Made by a program: the position numbers and the translations under genes
Part shown: in pieces, positions 42,799 through 55,510 of the stretch
Layout of the letters: every line of letters starts with the position of its first letter
How positions within the stretch are numbered: the first letter of the stretch is position 1
Assembly: GCA_035578175.1 (NCBI GenBank)
Contig: JAQMRL010000001.1
Coordinates: 369,761,720 to 369,825,719, forward strand
From: Catonia carolina
Taxonomy: Eukaryota > Arthropoda > Insecta > Hemiptera > Achilidae
DNA: 64,000 nucleotides
Reading direction: 5' to 3'
The notes under the pieces: generated by a model
Seen by the model: the letters and a program-made list of their open reading frames with translations, nothing else
Database searches by the model: none
Told to the model about the DNA's origin: nothing

Positions 42799-43190
42799 GC
42801 CCATAACAGGCAGGTGGAGTGTTAAATTATTTGCACTCTATCTGCTAGTTTCAGGGCTACAATAAATAGTTCTGTTTCTTTATCACTTGGTCAGCCAATT
42901 ATATGACTGAAGCATTTAAGAACAGAAGAGGTAGAGGTGTAAAAGACACTAGTCAGAGGTATCTCCCCTGAAAGTAATGAATTTCATAATACAGCCAGAT
43001 CCCGTGGTGAATGAACAAAGGTGTCATTTACACAGTGGAAAATATGTGGTTTTCGGAGGGCCGGCATGCTGATAAGCATACTTTTCCATTCAGTGAGGAA
43101 GGCAATTGTAAACCACCTCAGTCCTCGTTTTATTTAGTAAAACCTCTACAGGTTCAAACCAGCCTTTTGGCTGATGACCTAAACAAAAAC
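42799..43190 (+). repeat. R3 dispersed repeat, most complete copy
   Basis: About 390 bp from GCCCATAACAGGCAGGTGGA to GGCTGATGACCTAAACAAAA. The 3' end contains GGTTCAAACC and a CCAGCC-TTTT-GGCTG hairpin. Other copies lie at 16313-17455 (split, minus), 38269-38640 and 52610-52797. The open frame 43011-43256 is internal. Class unknown: no terminal inverted repeat or protein is seen. Confidence 0.8.
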
Positions 43191-46100
43191 AGAACCTGTA
43201 CGCTGGATACTCTTCAAAAACCCTTTCCTAGTTTCACCGCAAACTCTGCAACTTAATTGAATGGAGAACCACGTTAAACAAACACTATCACTTCATACTC
43301 TGGACCAACAGCTTCTAAATATCGTTAGAAAAGTATTTTTTGTGCTTTCTATGCTTTGGTAGTATTTTTTAATACAAGTAATGCTTATCTCTCTCTGTTG
43401 CATATAATATAATTAAGCATTTTTTTAATTCTAAATAGAAATTCAATATTAATTGAGTCAGTTTCCTGCTTAATATGTCATATTTAAACAACGGTTCGTC
43501 AATATCCTGATCGGTTATGTAATTCCAATCCGTTTCACAAACAGTATTGTTTACGTCATACACAAGCCACTATCAGTTATATTATGTAACGCGGCAATGA
43601 CAATCGCAAAAAAGAAACAATTGAAGCGAATAAAAATTAATTTTATAGAATTAGTTTTAGGTACCTCCAAGCACCTAGTAATTCTAATAAAACAAAACGC
43701 AACTTAAAATACTAGAAAAACAAATTTCAGCAGTAAAGATTGCTTTAAATAATTATAAGCTTTGCTAAGAAAATGGGTTAAGACTATCATGGTAAACAAA
43801 AATGAGTTTGATGTTATTTTTCTACAAATAAAGATAAAGAGTGTACCTAAAAAACATTACAATTTTTCTCTACACTTATTTCTTTTAGCTTTATTGACTG
43901 ATATTTATTTCTTTACTACATCTTGTTGTTCTAAATTAATACAAACAAACTTTTGTAATACATAGTTTATCTGCTTGTTAAGTGAATGGTTTAAACTAAT
44001 AATTTTAGTAAGCCTTAATACAAAATTAATCATCTCAGCACGGTTAATGAACGAGATTGACCAGTGTAATATGCAAATTTGTTGCCTTTGAAACTTACTG
44101 TAACACGTTTAATTGAAACACAATCTGTACAATGTTAAACGTACGTTAAAAAGCTTTACAACAATATAAAAATATGCTAATATAACTTGGAAGAGGAGTA
44201 GCATTGATACAGTTTAGAAATTGACATTCTTACTTATAATAATTTGTAAATTGTAATAACTTTATTCGTATTCTAACGTATTACTTACGCTATAATACTT
44301 AACAATAAAGATTCCACACTTCTATCTTAAAAAACATAATAATAATAATAATAATACCTAAGAATAACTTTTTTGAGCTTTTTGATATATTTTCCTAGTT
44401 ATTTCTTTTAGTATATATCTGTTATTTACCAAGTACCATGACGATTATAATAGTATGTCCAGAAATCGACAGTGTCACGATGTGTAATGCTGTTATTGTA
44501 GAGTTTTAATGCCAAACAGTCACATTTTCTTAAATTGAATGTTAAATGTACTGATTTTGTTTCTATAATTTTGTATATACTCTAAGTATCGGATACTTTT
44601 GAAGTTATACTTTTATTATACAACTTACATGGTTCCGGAGATAGACTGATTAATAAAGCAAATAGAAGTTTTTGAAGTAGTTACGTTGAAGGTATCAGCA
44701 ATAATATATTCCGGATGTTTTTACTAAAAATTCGTACAGAGAAGTTTCGTATTTATTGCCACGTGGAAGCAAATAAATTTACTAAAATCTGATTTTTATC
44801 TCATATAAAACCCGTGATTTTAAATGTATTTTAACACAAACACCTAATAGGTAAATAGGTTTATTTTAGGTTAATCTACAGTAATAGGTTTATTATCTAT
44901 TTTGCCTTTTTTAGACTTACCTAGACTTTCCTAGACATGTATAATATAAAAATTTATGTAAATTATTTGATTATAATCAGAGGTTTCATTAATATAATTA
45001 ACATTAATACCATAGTTCTACAGTTAAAAGTTTATTTCATTCTTTAGAGTTATCTATAACGTTTTTGTATTTCCATAAACTTAAGATTTTTATTTGGGAC
45101 CGTTATTCATCTACAAATTTCAACAGTTAATCCCTGTTGGGTAGTATTACCGTATATCTTAAATGATGTGCTACGCCATTTTGATTATTAACTACACACT
45201 TCGTTAACTGTTCTAATTTCTTTTCAATCGCCCTGCAACCCTAGACATATTTTCCCTCATTTGTTTCTACCATCCTAACTATTGGTTAAGTTCCTTTATA
45301 ACTACACAGTACTATGAAAGTTTTCGTGTAGTTTACTTTAGTGTTTCGAGTTAGCTCGTTGTAACCCCACGACCGTCAATGGCTAGTTTCGACCAACGCT
45401 TTTTTCATGTGTTGTAAACGTTTATTCGCTTTATTCGAGTCGTTTTTGTCGAACGTGATATTACAGATATTGTAACTAACTATAATGTACACCATTAGTG
45501 AACTGTTTTATTGCAAATGACCTGTGTTAATCGTTTTGTACACGCAACGTTATTGTTTTATAAGTGTAAATATTCGTAATCATCTTGAATCTGTTTTCGT
45601 TTTATGTCATAATCGAAGTTTAAGCGTAATTAAACTCAATTTAAGCCGTTTCATTGTAGCCTGTTCAAAGCCGCGTGGTGTCACCAACTTTAACCAAAGC
45701 TTCGCTTCTATTCTAAATATTCATTGAATGAATTTTATATGTGTATTATTCGAAACATTAAAAGTACGACTGCAATTAGATTAGTATTTTATTTAACTTA
45801 CTAATTATGCTGTGTTTATTCCATATTAATACCTTAATAATACCTTTAACACTAATATATTTCCTCGTAGGCTTTCCAACATCATAAGGTGGCTTCCCCG
45901 GTATTAATAAATTACTATTGTAACGAACAAATTTTAAATTAAAATACAACCTATGGTTTTCTTATATTTTGACTTTGTAGAAAAACGAAGCACGTGGCCT
46001 ACACTTTGTTTATTTTATTTAACTAATACCATCATTTAAATTTAATTAAAAAACAATTTATGTTATAACCAAGGAAAAAATAAATAAAACTGATGAACTG

Positions 46101-47089
46101 AACAAACAAGTTTCTAATTCGAAGAACATGATTTTCTGAATTAATGATTTCAACAAATGTACCAAAAACCTGGTATCAACAAATCGGCCTGTATAATGTT
46201 TTAATGAATAACGAAATAAAAGGGGGTACTTTTCTGTATAATTCTTGGAAATTCTTGATTTTTCGGAACTTTTTTTTTAAATATTAATGATCAAAACTCG
46301 TTTTATTATATAATTTTATTCAAAGAAATAATTTTATAGTTTTCTTAACTTTTAAATTTTATAGTTTTTTATATTTGTGTGCTTTCCTTTGTTATCCGTT
46401 AATGTTTTATAAGTTTTATTAGACTCTTAACAATTAACGATTTATTATTTTCACAATTTAATTTTAAAATATTTAAAAGCTTAAAATGTTTTGAAATCCC
46501 TTTTAGATTTGGTCTGTTGGTTTAAAAATCTACTTGTTTAAAATTTAGTGATAATCGTTAAGCCAATATTATTTTGTTTTAAGAATTAGACCGAATTAAC
46601 AGAATATTCTTAAATTGTTTTATTCTTATAAACAACCAATAAATCTTGAAATCATATACATTAAATTATGTACTAAAATTTATGTATAACTATATTAAAA
46701 AAACAAAAGAAAGAAAATAAAAGTACATATAAAATTTGTGGAGAATATTTATACCACACTATACTAAAATGTAATATTATATAACATTATTCAGTACATT
46801 GATTATTATTAAAATTTTAGGGAAAACCCTGACAATCCTTTAAGGCCACATTATAATTGGTAGTATGAATATGATTTTGTTTTTTTAATTTTTTGATTTT
46901 TTTTAGGTTACCATTTAAATTATATTTCGGTACTTTCAAGTGTTTCTTACTTTTTTAATAATTTTAGGATATTCATATTAGATGTTGTCAATAAACATAA
47001 TTTTTCAGTAAATAAATTAGTTGTAAATTGTTTCTAAAAATCGTTAAATCGTTTAACCTCTTATAACCTCCTATTTTTAATTATTACCT
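43191..47089. other. Long AT-rich non-coding stretch
   Basis: No gene. It contains an (ATA)n microsatellite at about 44333-44357. A slightly less AT-rich patch (45350-45720) with an open frame at 45524-45727 has no motif I know. Confidence 0.5.
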
Positions 47090-47970
47090 ATTGTGGGATA
47101 CAGCAGCTGAATGGTAGTACAACTCCCGTATCCCTGGGGTTTGATTACGTTAATTAGCTGGATCGAATACAGCTTGTACACATAAAGACGCGATGTGGCT
47201 TCGACGCGCACATTAGGCGTATAGCTTAGCTCGTTATTTATAGGTACAATGGTAAGGATGTTTAAATACACAAAATATAAGAAGGAAGAAAACTCTATCA
47301 TGTATTAACTCGGTACTTACAAGTTTTGAGTGCGTAGATTGCTGCTGAATTCGTTATTACACACACTGATGAAATTGACACTTAATACGGCTGCAAGCCT
47401 GCTTGAATAGTCACACATAAGAGTTTACACAAATCACTTTAGCACTGAAATCGTTCGAATAGTTTTAACATTGATAGAGTCTAGGAAAGGCACGTTAGGA
47501 AAATGTAGGATATCACTACAAGTTCACACATGAATGGTTAAGATTGTTAATCGAATATACGCCCGTTAAATGAATTTGAAGAGCTAATTGCAATAAGCAC
47601 GTTGCTTTGAATTGCACGTTAATTGGGGCCGAATAAGCATATTTCTATACTGCGACAACACTTGGAGAAATGCGACTGGCGTTATGCGTTACTGACGCCT
47701 CGTGGCATGGCGTCCCCACGATAGGAAACGATACACGTCCGATCAGAATGAATGCGCAACTTGCAGTGAGAAGGATTCGGGAAGAAGGAACAATGGCGTG
47801 AGCACGAAATTAATAGAATTTTGCTATTGGCGGAGAGCGGCACGTGGCCAAGAATTGCACATGCGCTGAGCTAATTAGTACAGTGATCAATACAGAATCA
47901 ATATTAAGGATTTAATCGAGCGGGAAAATCTTATTCTAGAGTATTCGACGGCGCGGGGTATTTGAACTTA
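47090..47970. other. GC- and CpG-elevated island of unknown nature
   Basis: About 880 bp with clearly more G+C and CpG (for example GACGCGCACATTAGGCG, GCGTTACTGACGCCTCGTGG) than the AT-rich flanks. ATTGT occurs at both borders (about 47090 and 47968). No protein motif or tRNA is seen. It may be a solo LTR, another element, or a CpG-rich regulatory region of an unseen transcript. Confidence 0.4.
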
Positions 47971-48686
47971 TTGTAATACTGAAAACCTATATTTCAAATT
48001 CTTTTTCGCATTGTAACTTTTGAACATTAGTTTTTTACTTTAAAGTTCTTATAAAACAATATTAAATTTTACAATAATTTGCTACTCCAATGTTAACTTG
48101 TAATTGGTTTTATCATTTCTGATCTTTAAGTAGGTATCCTACAAATCTTTAAGTATCTTAGTTGATGGACTTCGTAGATTTTATTTTTTATCGTAAGGAA
48201 AGATGGTTGCAATCTTGAGCAGAATATAAACGAATGGAGTAGGCCTATGCTACTTTCATTATGTTATAAGCCTCTCTTCTATATTCTGTCAATTTATCGA
48301 AAAAATGAGAAATAAGTTTCAGCCTATCCGGGAATTGTAAACAGTATTTTTACGTGAATGAAATGTTGATTTTCTTTAAAGCAGTTTCATTATTAAGTAT
48401 AATTTAGACAAGTGTGTTACTAAAGTATTTTTTCTTCGTCTGTTACATTAGTTAAAATGTTAGTAATCGTCCTTTAAAATGATTAATGGGACCTTATAAA
48501 TTTAATACAGAAATAATTTCTTTAATTTTAAACTTTTGTTTAAAAGTTTAAATTTTTATTAAATTAGTATACTTAAACCCAGCTGGAACATTTAAGAAAA
48601 ACACTGTGTATGGTTTATTTTTGGGTAATTTTATTAGGATAAATTATGAAAATTTTCAAGAACTTTTAATAATGAATGCACAAACA
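47971..48686. other. AT-rich non-coding stretch
   Basis: Nothing recognised. Confidence 0.55.
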
Positions 48687-48688
48687 TA

Positions 48689-48990
48689 CAGGGTGATTTA
48701 TGAAGTACTCCCCCCATTTCTACAACGTATTCTACACTAAATATCATGAAAAAATGTTTCATAAACATAGGTTCAAAAACGCTTCGTTAGCGAATTACAC
48801 CTAGCGAAGTGTTATGGAATGAGTCTTGAGCAAAGAGTGAAACAAAACCATACTGAACTTTTGTAAAGGTAAATTAAGTAACAAAATTTGTGGTTATTAT
48901 GTATTTTGACTTGGAAAAGCTAATAAAATAGGTTTCAGAACTAGTAGTATGCGCTGTAGAAGTAGGAGGAGTACCTCATGAATCACTCTG
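48689..48990. mobile_element. 302-bp MITE with TA target duplication
   Basis: The ends are CAGGGTGATTTATGAAGTAC and, inverted, CAGAGTGATTCATGAGGTAC, continuing as TCCCCCC / TCCTCC. TA flanks both sides (48687-48688, 48991-48992). No coding capacity. The size, ends and TA target indicate a Tc1/mariner-type miniature element. Confidence 0.85.
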
Positions 48991-48992
48991 TA

Positions 48993-50149
48993 TATAAATC
49001 TTACCCTAAAATACTAAAGAGAGATTACAAAATTTCAGTAAATGTCACATTCATTCCACTTATATCATAGTATTTATATAAGTTAAGGAATGACTGATAA
49101 ATTTTGGAGCTGTCAAGTTGCATTATGTATATTATGTTTGTTTGTACTCGTAAATGAAAGGAAAATATTATTTCTAATTTCTAAATAAAAATCTTTCAAA
49201 AACTTAATATTTTAAACACCGCCATATTAAGTCATAAGAAGATAAATTAATAAAACATTTACGACTTTTGCAACTTAATAATAATTAAATACTTAAATAC
49301 GAGTATTTAATGACACTGATCATAAATATTCATGTGTTTATATTTCCCTTTTTTAGTATAGGGTTGCATGTTTTAAAATAATCTAAAAAACCACTTAGAA
49401 TTAAGTTATTTTTATGTATGGTTCTACAAAATATAAGTACAGTATATATACACTGATATTATTCCACAATTATATTTTTCTATTATAACTTGTTATACAA
49501 AAACTTAAATTTAGCTTATATGTTATCTTTATTCAAATTTATTAATCTCTCACTTCTACATAGTTACATGTGAATGTGATGTCTATGTTGACAGTCCATT
49601 AATAAGAAGGGTTATTTTAATTTTAGTAAGTCTTAAATAAAATTAACAAATAAGACGTTTGTTTTCTGTAGTGTAAATTAAATAATCTTCAATGTTTTCC
49701 CTACGGTGCTTATATTTTTCTCTGGATGTGTTTTTTCAATCCAACCAAAACTTTGTTTTAAATTATTTTTAATACTTCAATAACCTATCACAAAATCTTG
49801 TTTTGAAACGGCAGGAAGATCCTTAAATGTCATATTTTTTTGTTTTAAATTATGTATTGATTTTTAGGTTATTTAAAAAATTAATATTTTAGTAAGAAAA
49901 AAATTGAAACGTAAAAAAGAACCATTGTTTGTTATAAATAAGGTTTCTAAACAGCTTTTATCTCCTTGTCAATTCCAAAATAATTACATTTTGTCATCCC
50001 CTTACCTTGTCATAGATTAATGTTTTTTCGTATAAAATTTAGTTTCTTTACTTTTCAAGACATAAATTTAGACCCGTTTACTTCAAGTAATATTATAAAA
50101 AAGCTAAGTTTGATTATTTGTTTACGTTAGGTCTACTTTGGAACACGCT
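48993..50149. other. AT-rich non-coding stretch
   Basis: Nothing recognised. Confidence 0.55.
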
Positions 50150-50870
50150 AATACAGATTTGTTGGATCTCGATTGTTGTTGTTTTTGCAATATTTCTTCA
50201 TCCGTTCGACTGTTGTTTCCTTTCTTTTTCTGTACTGGTTCTTTACCCGAACAGTCTTAATTCTCTTACCTGAAAATTACGAAAGTTATTGATTTTTTTG
50301 GTAAATGTTCACCGATCTTGTGTTGCTGTTTATTTTATTTTTACCTCTTTTAGATCCTTCGCTGTTTCTTTAAACCTTCTGGTCTGATTTTCTTGTTTAG
50401 GAAGTGATCTGTCTTTCGGAGTTTCGGTATTCTTGTGTTTTTCACTCTGAAGATATGCTCACAAATGTTGCTCTTCTTTTCCTCGTTGTGTCTGACATTC
50501 TTTCTTGATTTTCGTTCATTTGATTTTAAGCAATATCCATGTTTATCGCTTTTATTAGACCATAATATTTTTCTTAGTTTTCCTTTCTACCTTTCTATTG
50601 CTTCTACCTCCTCTCTATTAGCTATTGTCAAGCATTCTGGCACATAAAGTGCTTCTGGTTTAGTTACTGTATTGTAGTGTCGGATTTTGGTTTTTATTGA
50701 TATGCATTTTTTGTTGTGTGTATCCATTGTTCACTTGCCTGCTAGATTTTGTTTTTTCGCTTTCTTTATTTGTCTCTTTATCTAGCCAATTGGGTTGTAT
50801 CATCTCTCCTAGGTACTTTATTCTCCTAGTTTGCTTATAATTATTATTTTTTTCTTGTACAGGGTAGTCT
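50150..50870 (-). pseudogene. Decayed non-LTR reverse transcriptase C-terminal region
   Basis: The minus strand reads, with stops, KTKIRHYNTVTKPEALYVPE, CLTIANREEVEAIERKVERK, ILRKILW and CLKSNE, then a weakened LIFYGH-type block. This is the segment after the palm domain of the same non-LTR family as 31010-31530. The plus-strand frame at 50435-50647 is its shadow. Confidence 0.65.
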
Positions 50871-50950
50871 TAGAGACTCCCCAATTGAGTTCAAAAAATA
50901 TTTTACGATTGGATATCTTAGAGCTTCCTGAGTAACTTTATGGCGTAACG

Positions 50951-51155
50951 CATTTTTCCCTGTAATTATTTATTTACGACTGTAAAATTATACAAGTAAA
51001 TATGATAAAATGATAATGATGTAAATGACATAAAATGCATGAGAGAGTTACGGCTCCCATCGGTGCCTCCCCAAGAATAAAATTTGAATATTTAGTTAGC
51101 AGGTCTCTACGCCAGAGTCTTTTAAAGCGTCCATTGGAATTACAAGGTAAATGTA
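50951..51155 (-). mobile_element. Jockey-like retrotransposon 3' end, severely 5'-truncated
   Basis: The minus frame starts LPCNSNGRFKRLWRRDLLTK, equivalent to the last residues of the intact Jockey ORF2 (LPGNPRRRLRRSWNRDLLL). Its 3' UTR shares TAATTATTTATTT and ACTGTAAAATT with the intact element. A different but related family. Only the tail was inserted. Confidence 0.65.
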
Positions 51156-52609
51156 ATTGCATTACGCAATTAACATTTCTTAAACAATTTGTGGTTAAAA
51201 CAATTATTTTTTAAGGTAAGATTAGTTCTTTTCTATCTATCTATTATGTAATAAATTATCTACTATATTTATACAATGTATTGCATTATGGAGATTTTAA
51301 CGACGGTACAGTTCCGCTCTACTTCAAAATATAATAATATCTTACATTATTCAAATTGTTTAACCTAAAAGATTTTAATGGAAATGTAAAGGTAGAAAAC
51401 ATAATTAAAACGTTAAATTACTGATATGACCAGGAAAATAAAAATTAAGAAGTGTAAATATGACATAGTAACAACTCTTTGCCTATAATGTGACATGAAT
51501 TTAACGAGCACCTGTGAACTAAGCCTTTCAAAATCAGACCTACTAATAAGGTTAACTGCACCATTAACTTAATTAAATTAAACAGTTCCGTTACTTTACC
51601 TTAAAAGTAGTTAAATAAATAATAAAGTAAAGTCATCTTTATTTTATAGAATGTTTTTAGAGTCTCTTAAACAAATGAAAAAGAAAGACGAAGAAAATAT
51701 TTTATCGTATCACTGAACTGGGAGTTCTTATTAGAGTTATATATCACCATCTAAATTAAAACAGTTAAACAACGTAAAACAATTAAACAAACTGTTTCAT
51801 ATTATTTAATTAGATTTTGAATTGAAACGTTATTATAAATGAATTTAGTTAGTTGGGAAAGAACATATAAATTGCGTAAATTAATGAATAAATTGTTTGG
51901 CCCATAAATAATTCAATTTTAATTAAAAAAAAGAAAAATTAGCAGGGTTATGCTTGTAGAAAACAAAACAGTATATATATATAGAAGAAAAATATAACAT
52001 TATTTAATAAATATATTAATAAAAAATTTTATAACTTACCGCTTTTATGTAATATCAAATTAAATTCGATTATATCATTAAATTTCGATGAAACAATGTT
52101 CAATTTCTAAATAGTTCCTTAAAGATATTAATTAAAGATGGTTAGATGTCAAAATTCAATCTCATTGACCGATCAATTAAAATTAACTTATTCCGGTATT
52201 GATTGACCAAAGTAATCAATTGATAATTTTTTGTTTCAATGTATATTCATTTTTGCCTTTATTTAAAATTAGCAAACCTCCGTTACACTGCAAGTCATAG
52301 CAAACTAAACTTGAATTTAATCCCCCACACAACTTTACACGCTGAAAACCAAATACCTTTGTTGTACAAAAATAAAATCAAAATTAGTACTGAAAACAGG
52401 AACTTTGTTGACGTCAGCGTGAATTATAACAGTGAAAGGAAAGAAATATAACATAACAGTTACATAATATTTATTATAAGGATTCTTCTTATGTATTATA
52501 AGGGTTTTTAATGCATTACAAGGATGTAAAGGACTATAAAGGTGTTCCAGGAACTTTCTAGTTCTATGTGTGCTAGTTTTTTGGGCAAAATATAGTAGAT
52601 ACTATTTTT
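51156..52609. other. AT-rich non-coding stretch
   Basis: Nothing recognised. The frame 52239-52451 has no motif I know. Confidence 0.5.
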
Positions 52610-52797
52610 TATCAGCCAATTATATGACTAATCATTTAAGAACAGAAGAGATAGAGGTGTAGAAGACACTAGTCGGAGTTATCTCCTCTGAGTTTAATGC
52701 ATTTCGTTATACAGCCAGATCCTATGGTGAGTGAAGTGAAGGAGTCATTTGCATGGAGGAAAGCAGATGCCTTGCAGAGGACTCGGCCCGCATGTAA
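52610..52797 (+). repeat. R3 fragment (middle part)
   Basis: CAGCCAATTATATGACT, GATAGAGGTGTAGAAGACAC and ACAGCCAGATCC align with 42890-43080. Both ends of R3 are missing. Confidence 0.75.
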
Positions 52798-53104
52798 TAT
52801 TGTATGATGTACTGGTAAAAAAAAGAACTTATCAACCCAACGGACGACTATCAAACAATTAAAGTAAGAGATGACTTCATTTTACCAAACACAATATTTT
52901 GTTCAAATTTAAAAGTTACGAAATGTTATATATTAAATTAGTTCCAGGAACCTCCAAGATTCCCAACACCAAAAGAAATTTTTAAATCGGTTGGGTAGTT
53001 TCTGAGATTACCTCGTAAACGCAAGCAAACGTTACTTGGTGGTAGCAATTTTTAAAATTGCCTTTTATCATTTTGTTTTGTCCATCCGTCACACACAGAT
53101 CTCA

Positions 53105-53617
53105 GAAACTACAAGAGATAGCAACAAACGGTTTTCGGGTTCGTAGTCTACAAAAAGCATTGCTGAGCCTAATTTTGAGGTTGTTTAACTAACAGTGACC
53201 CAAAACTGGATGTCAAAAAATCAAAGTCCGAAACTAGAAGAGATAACAGCAAACGGGTTTCAGATTCGTAATCTACAGAAAAAGTTATTGGGCCTGAATT
53301 GGGTTTTAAGTTCCGGTTTTGATCGGAAGTGGCCCAAAAATAGAATTCAAGAAACCAACGTCGGTAATATAGAGTTATTCAATTCCTCGTAAAGAATAGA
53401 TGAAGAAATCATTGTATTTGAAGGTTTGGTTTCGACCAGAAGTGGCCCAACACCGGAAGTCAAGAAATCAAAGTTAGAAACTACAAGAGATAGCAACAAA
53501 CGGTTTTCGGATTCGTAATCTACACAAAAAGTTAGAGAGCATGTGTAAGGTTTGAATCTCTGTTTTCGACCAAAAGTGGCCTAAAACCGGAAGCCAAGAA
53601 ATCAAAGTCGGAATTTG
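53105..53617. repeat. Minisatellite, about 125-bp unit, four copies
   Basis: Unit starts (GAAACTACAAGAGATAGC or variants) fall at 53105, 53230, 53351 and 53477, with a fifth truncated near 53611. Shared words are GCAACAAACGGTTTTCGG, GATTCGTAATCTACA, CCGGAAG and CAAGAAATCAAAGT. The third unit is the most diverged. Upstream sequence to about 52980 shows weak traces. Non-coding; the frame at 53195-53392 is incidental. Confidence 0.85.
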
Positions 53618-54969
53618 GAAACAAAAATAATCTCCAACCATGAGACGCATCGTCCCATGAAATAGATTTTTATATATCAGAGATATTACTAACTCGTTTT
53701 CAGGGATACCTTTTTACAGATCCATAATACTAATTACAAGTAGGCTACTATAATATAATTAAAAATTGTAATACTAATTATTAAAATACAGTAGTTCTAA
53801 AGTGTTATCAGTCACAAATCATAGTTTTCAAATGTGTTGCCTTCTTGGTGTACTGAAACTTCAAAAACCAAATGAAGCTTATTGTTATATTCACGCTCTT
53901 AGTCAAATTTAAAAACTCCACGTTTAAAATTAGGAAAATATCGAGTACAGAAGTTTTATTTATTATACTCAATAAGATTTAATATTTTTATTGAAAGTCT
54001 GGTTACAATCATTTTTCAGTATTGTGTTATTACTAAACTCAAGTTCTCGTTTCATAGTAGCAATAAAGACAGCGCTCCGAGTGGAGTTATCGTAAGCTTC
54101 TCAGGGTTGTATTAAACAAACTGACTTATTATTTTTCCCAGTTTCACTTCACATTTTACTTTGTCTAGCTACAGATTAAAAATATGTATACCGATTTTCG
54201 GATTTGGAGTAAGTGCAGATGTAATATTTATTGCTTTGAGTAAATACAGCATTTATCTGCTCCTTAGAAAAAATTATAAAATTTCGAATACTATGTTTTT
54301 CATAGATATTATTTAGATAACACATTGTGGTTTCTTAAAATCTATAGTCTTCCGGGAAAGTTTAGAAATAACAATACACCTTTTTCAGAAAGTAACCCTA
54401 TTTTTACCCTGTAGGTTTTTACCTGGTGATTAAAATGGAATGAACATTAGTTTTTCTGTCAAACATCTGAGAAACAAATTTCATATCTAAAAGTGATCCA
54501 AAGTTTAAACATTAGTAACAAGTTTTTGAGTAAGTCAGTGAGGAATCTGTTAACTATTATTATTTACCTTAACTCCCCGTTTAGGAGAGCTTAAGAACTT
54601 GAATTCTTACATGTTTTAATTTTGTTACTTTATGCGTCCGTCATCCCTCCAAAATTTCTATCACTCTTTCACTGTATACCCTTTCACTCTTCCTTCTTCC
54701 CTTCCCTCTTTACCCTGCTTTCCTTCTTTTCTTCTTTTTCGCTCTTCCCATCTTGATTGCCTCCTCTTCTCAATAAGATTCTTGTTTAAATTTACGTTTT
54801 CTTCTGTATACATTGTTTTGTCCAAAATCTTTTGTCACTTGTATAATTATTAATTGTCCTTGTGTTTCAGTTGCCCATTTCACTTATTTTTCTGGTGTTT
54901 GTAGTAGACATTATATATTTCTATAATGGTGTTCCAGCATAACGTTATAACTAAAAAAGTTGAAAAAAG
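53618..54969. other. Non-coding stretch with a C/T-rich tract
   Basis: Nothing recognised beyond a strongly pyrimidine-rich tract at about 54640-54790, which causes the P/S/L/F-rich open frame there. Confidence 0.55.
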
Positions 54970-55510
54970 ACTTCATCATCATCTGTCAAGGTTTAGGCTC
55001 AATGGCCTGTTCCAACACTATCTCGTTTTTGGTCTTCACTAGCCTCGATTCCCTCTAAATTTATACTTCCATGCTCTTAAAAGAAGTCTGTGTGCTGGAA
55101 TGCAAAAAGAATGGTTGTACTAGTTTCTATTATATATTATTACCGTTTTACGTAGTGACTGAACATTTAACTCACCACGTATAGATTTGTTACGTACTTT
55201 ATCTAACCGGGTACAACCTTCGACTCCCCGAAAATGTCTCATTTCAGCAGCCTGGATACGAGATTCTTCTGTAATGACACACGTTTCACTCCTATATGTT
55301 ATGAGTGGTACAGCCATTACTCTATAAAATTTCATTTGATTGTCCTGTCTCGTTTTCATTCCTATATCCTGCGAATAGAACCGCATACAGCCTGAATTTT
55401 GTCAGTTTCTCACTCACGTCATCATCTTTGTCATAGCAAATCCTGCATCCTAAATATTTAATATCTCGAACTTGTTCTATATTTCGGTTACCAAGTATAA
55501 TTTTTGAGTG
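54970..55510 (-). pseudogene. RTE-type retrotransposon 3' end with reverse transcriptase C-terminus
   Basis: The minus strand encodes, across two frames, VRDIKYLGCRICYDKDDDVS, then FYRVMAVPLITYRSETCV, IQAAEMRHFRGVEGCTRLD and KVRNKSIRGELNV, the C-terminal third of an RTE reverse transcriptase. It ends in GAGCCTAAACCTTGACAG and a GATGATGATGA tail. It is a sister copy of 13799-14195. A frameshift near 55370 and truncation before the palm make it inactive. Confidence 0.82.

Noticed and set aside
50435..50647. 70-codon hydrophobic plus-strand frame
   Set aside because: Shadow of the decayed non-LTR fragment encoded on the minus strand at 50150-50870.
53105..53617. CRISPR-like spaced repeats
   Set aside because: Units are contiguous tandem copies of about 125 bp with no short repeat/spacer alternation, in eukaryotic DNA: a minisatellite.
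54632..54853. 73-codon frame rich in P, S, L and F
   Set aside because: Product of a C/T-rich tract; no domain.
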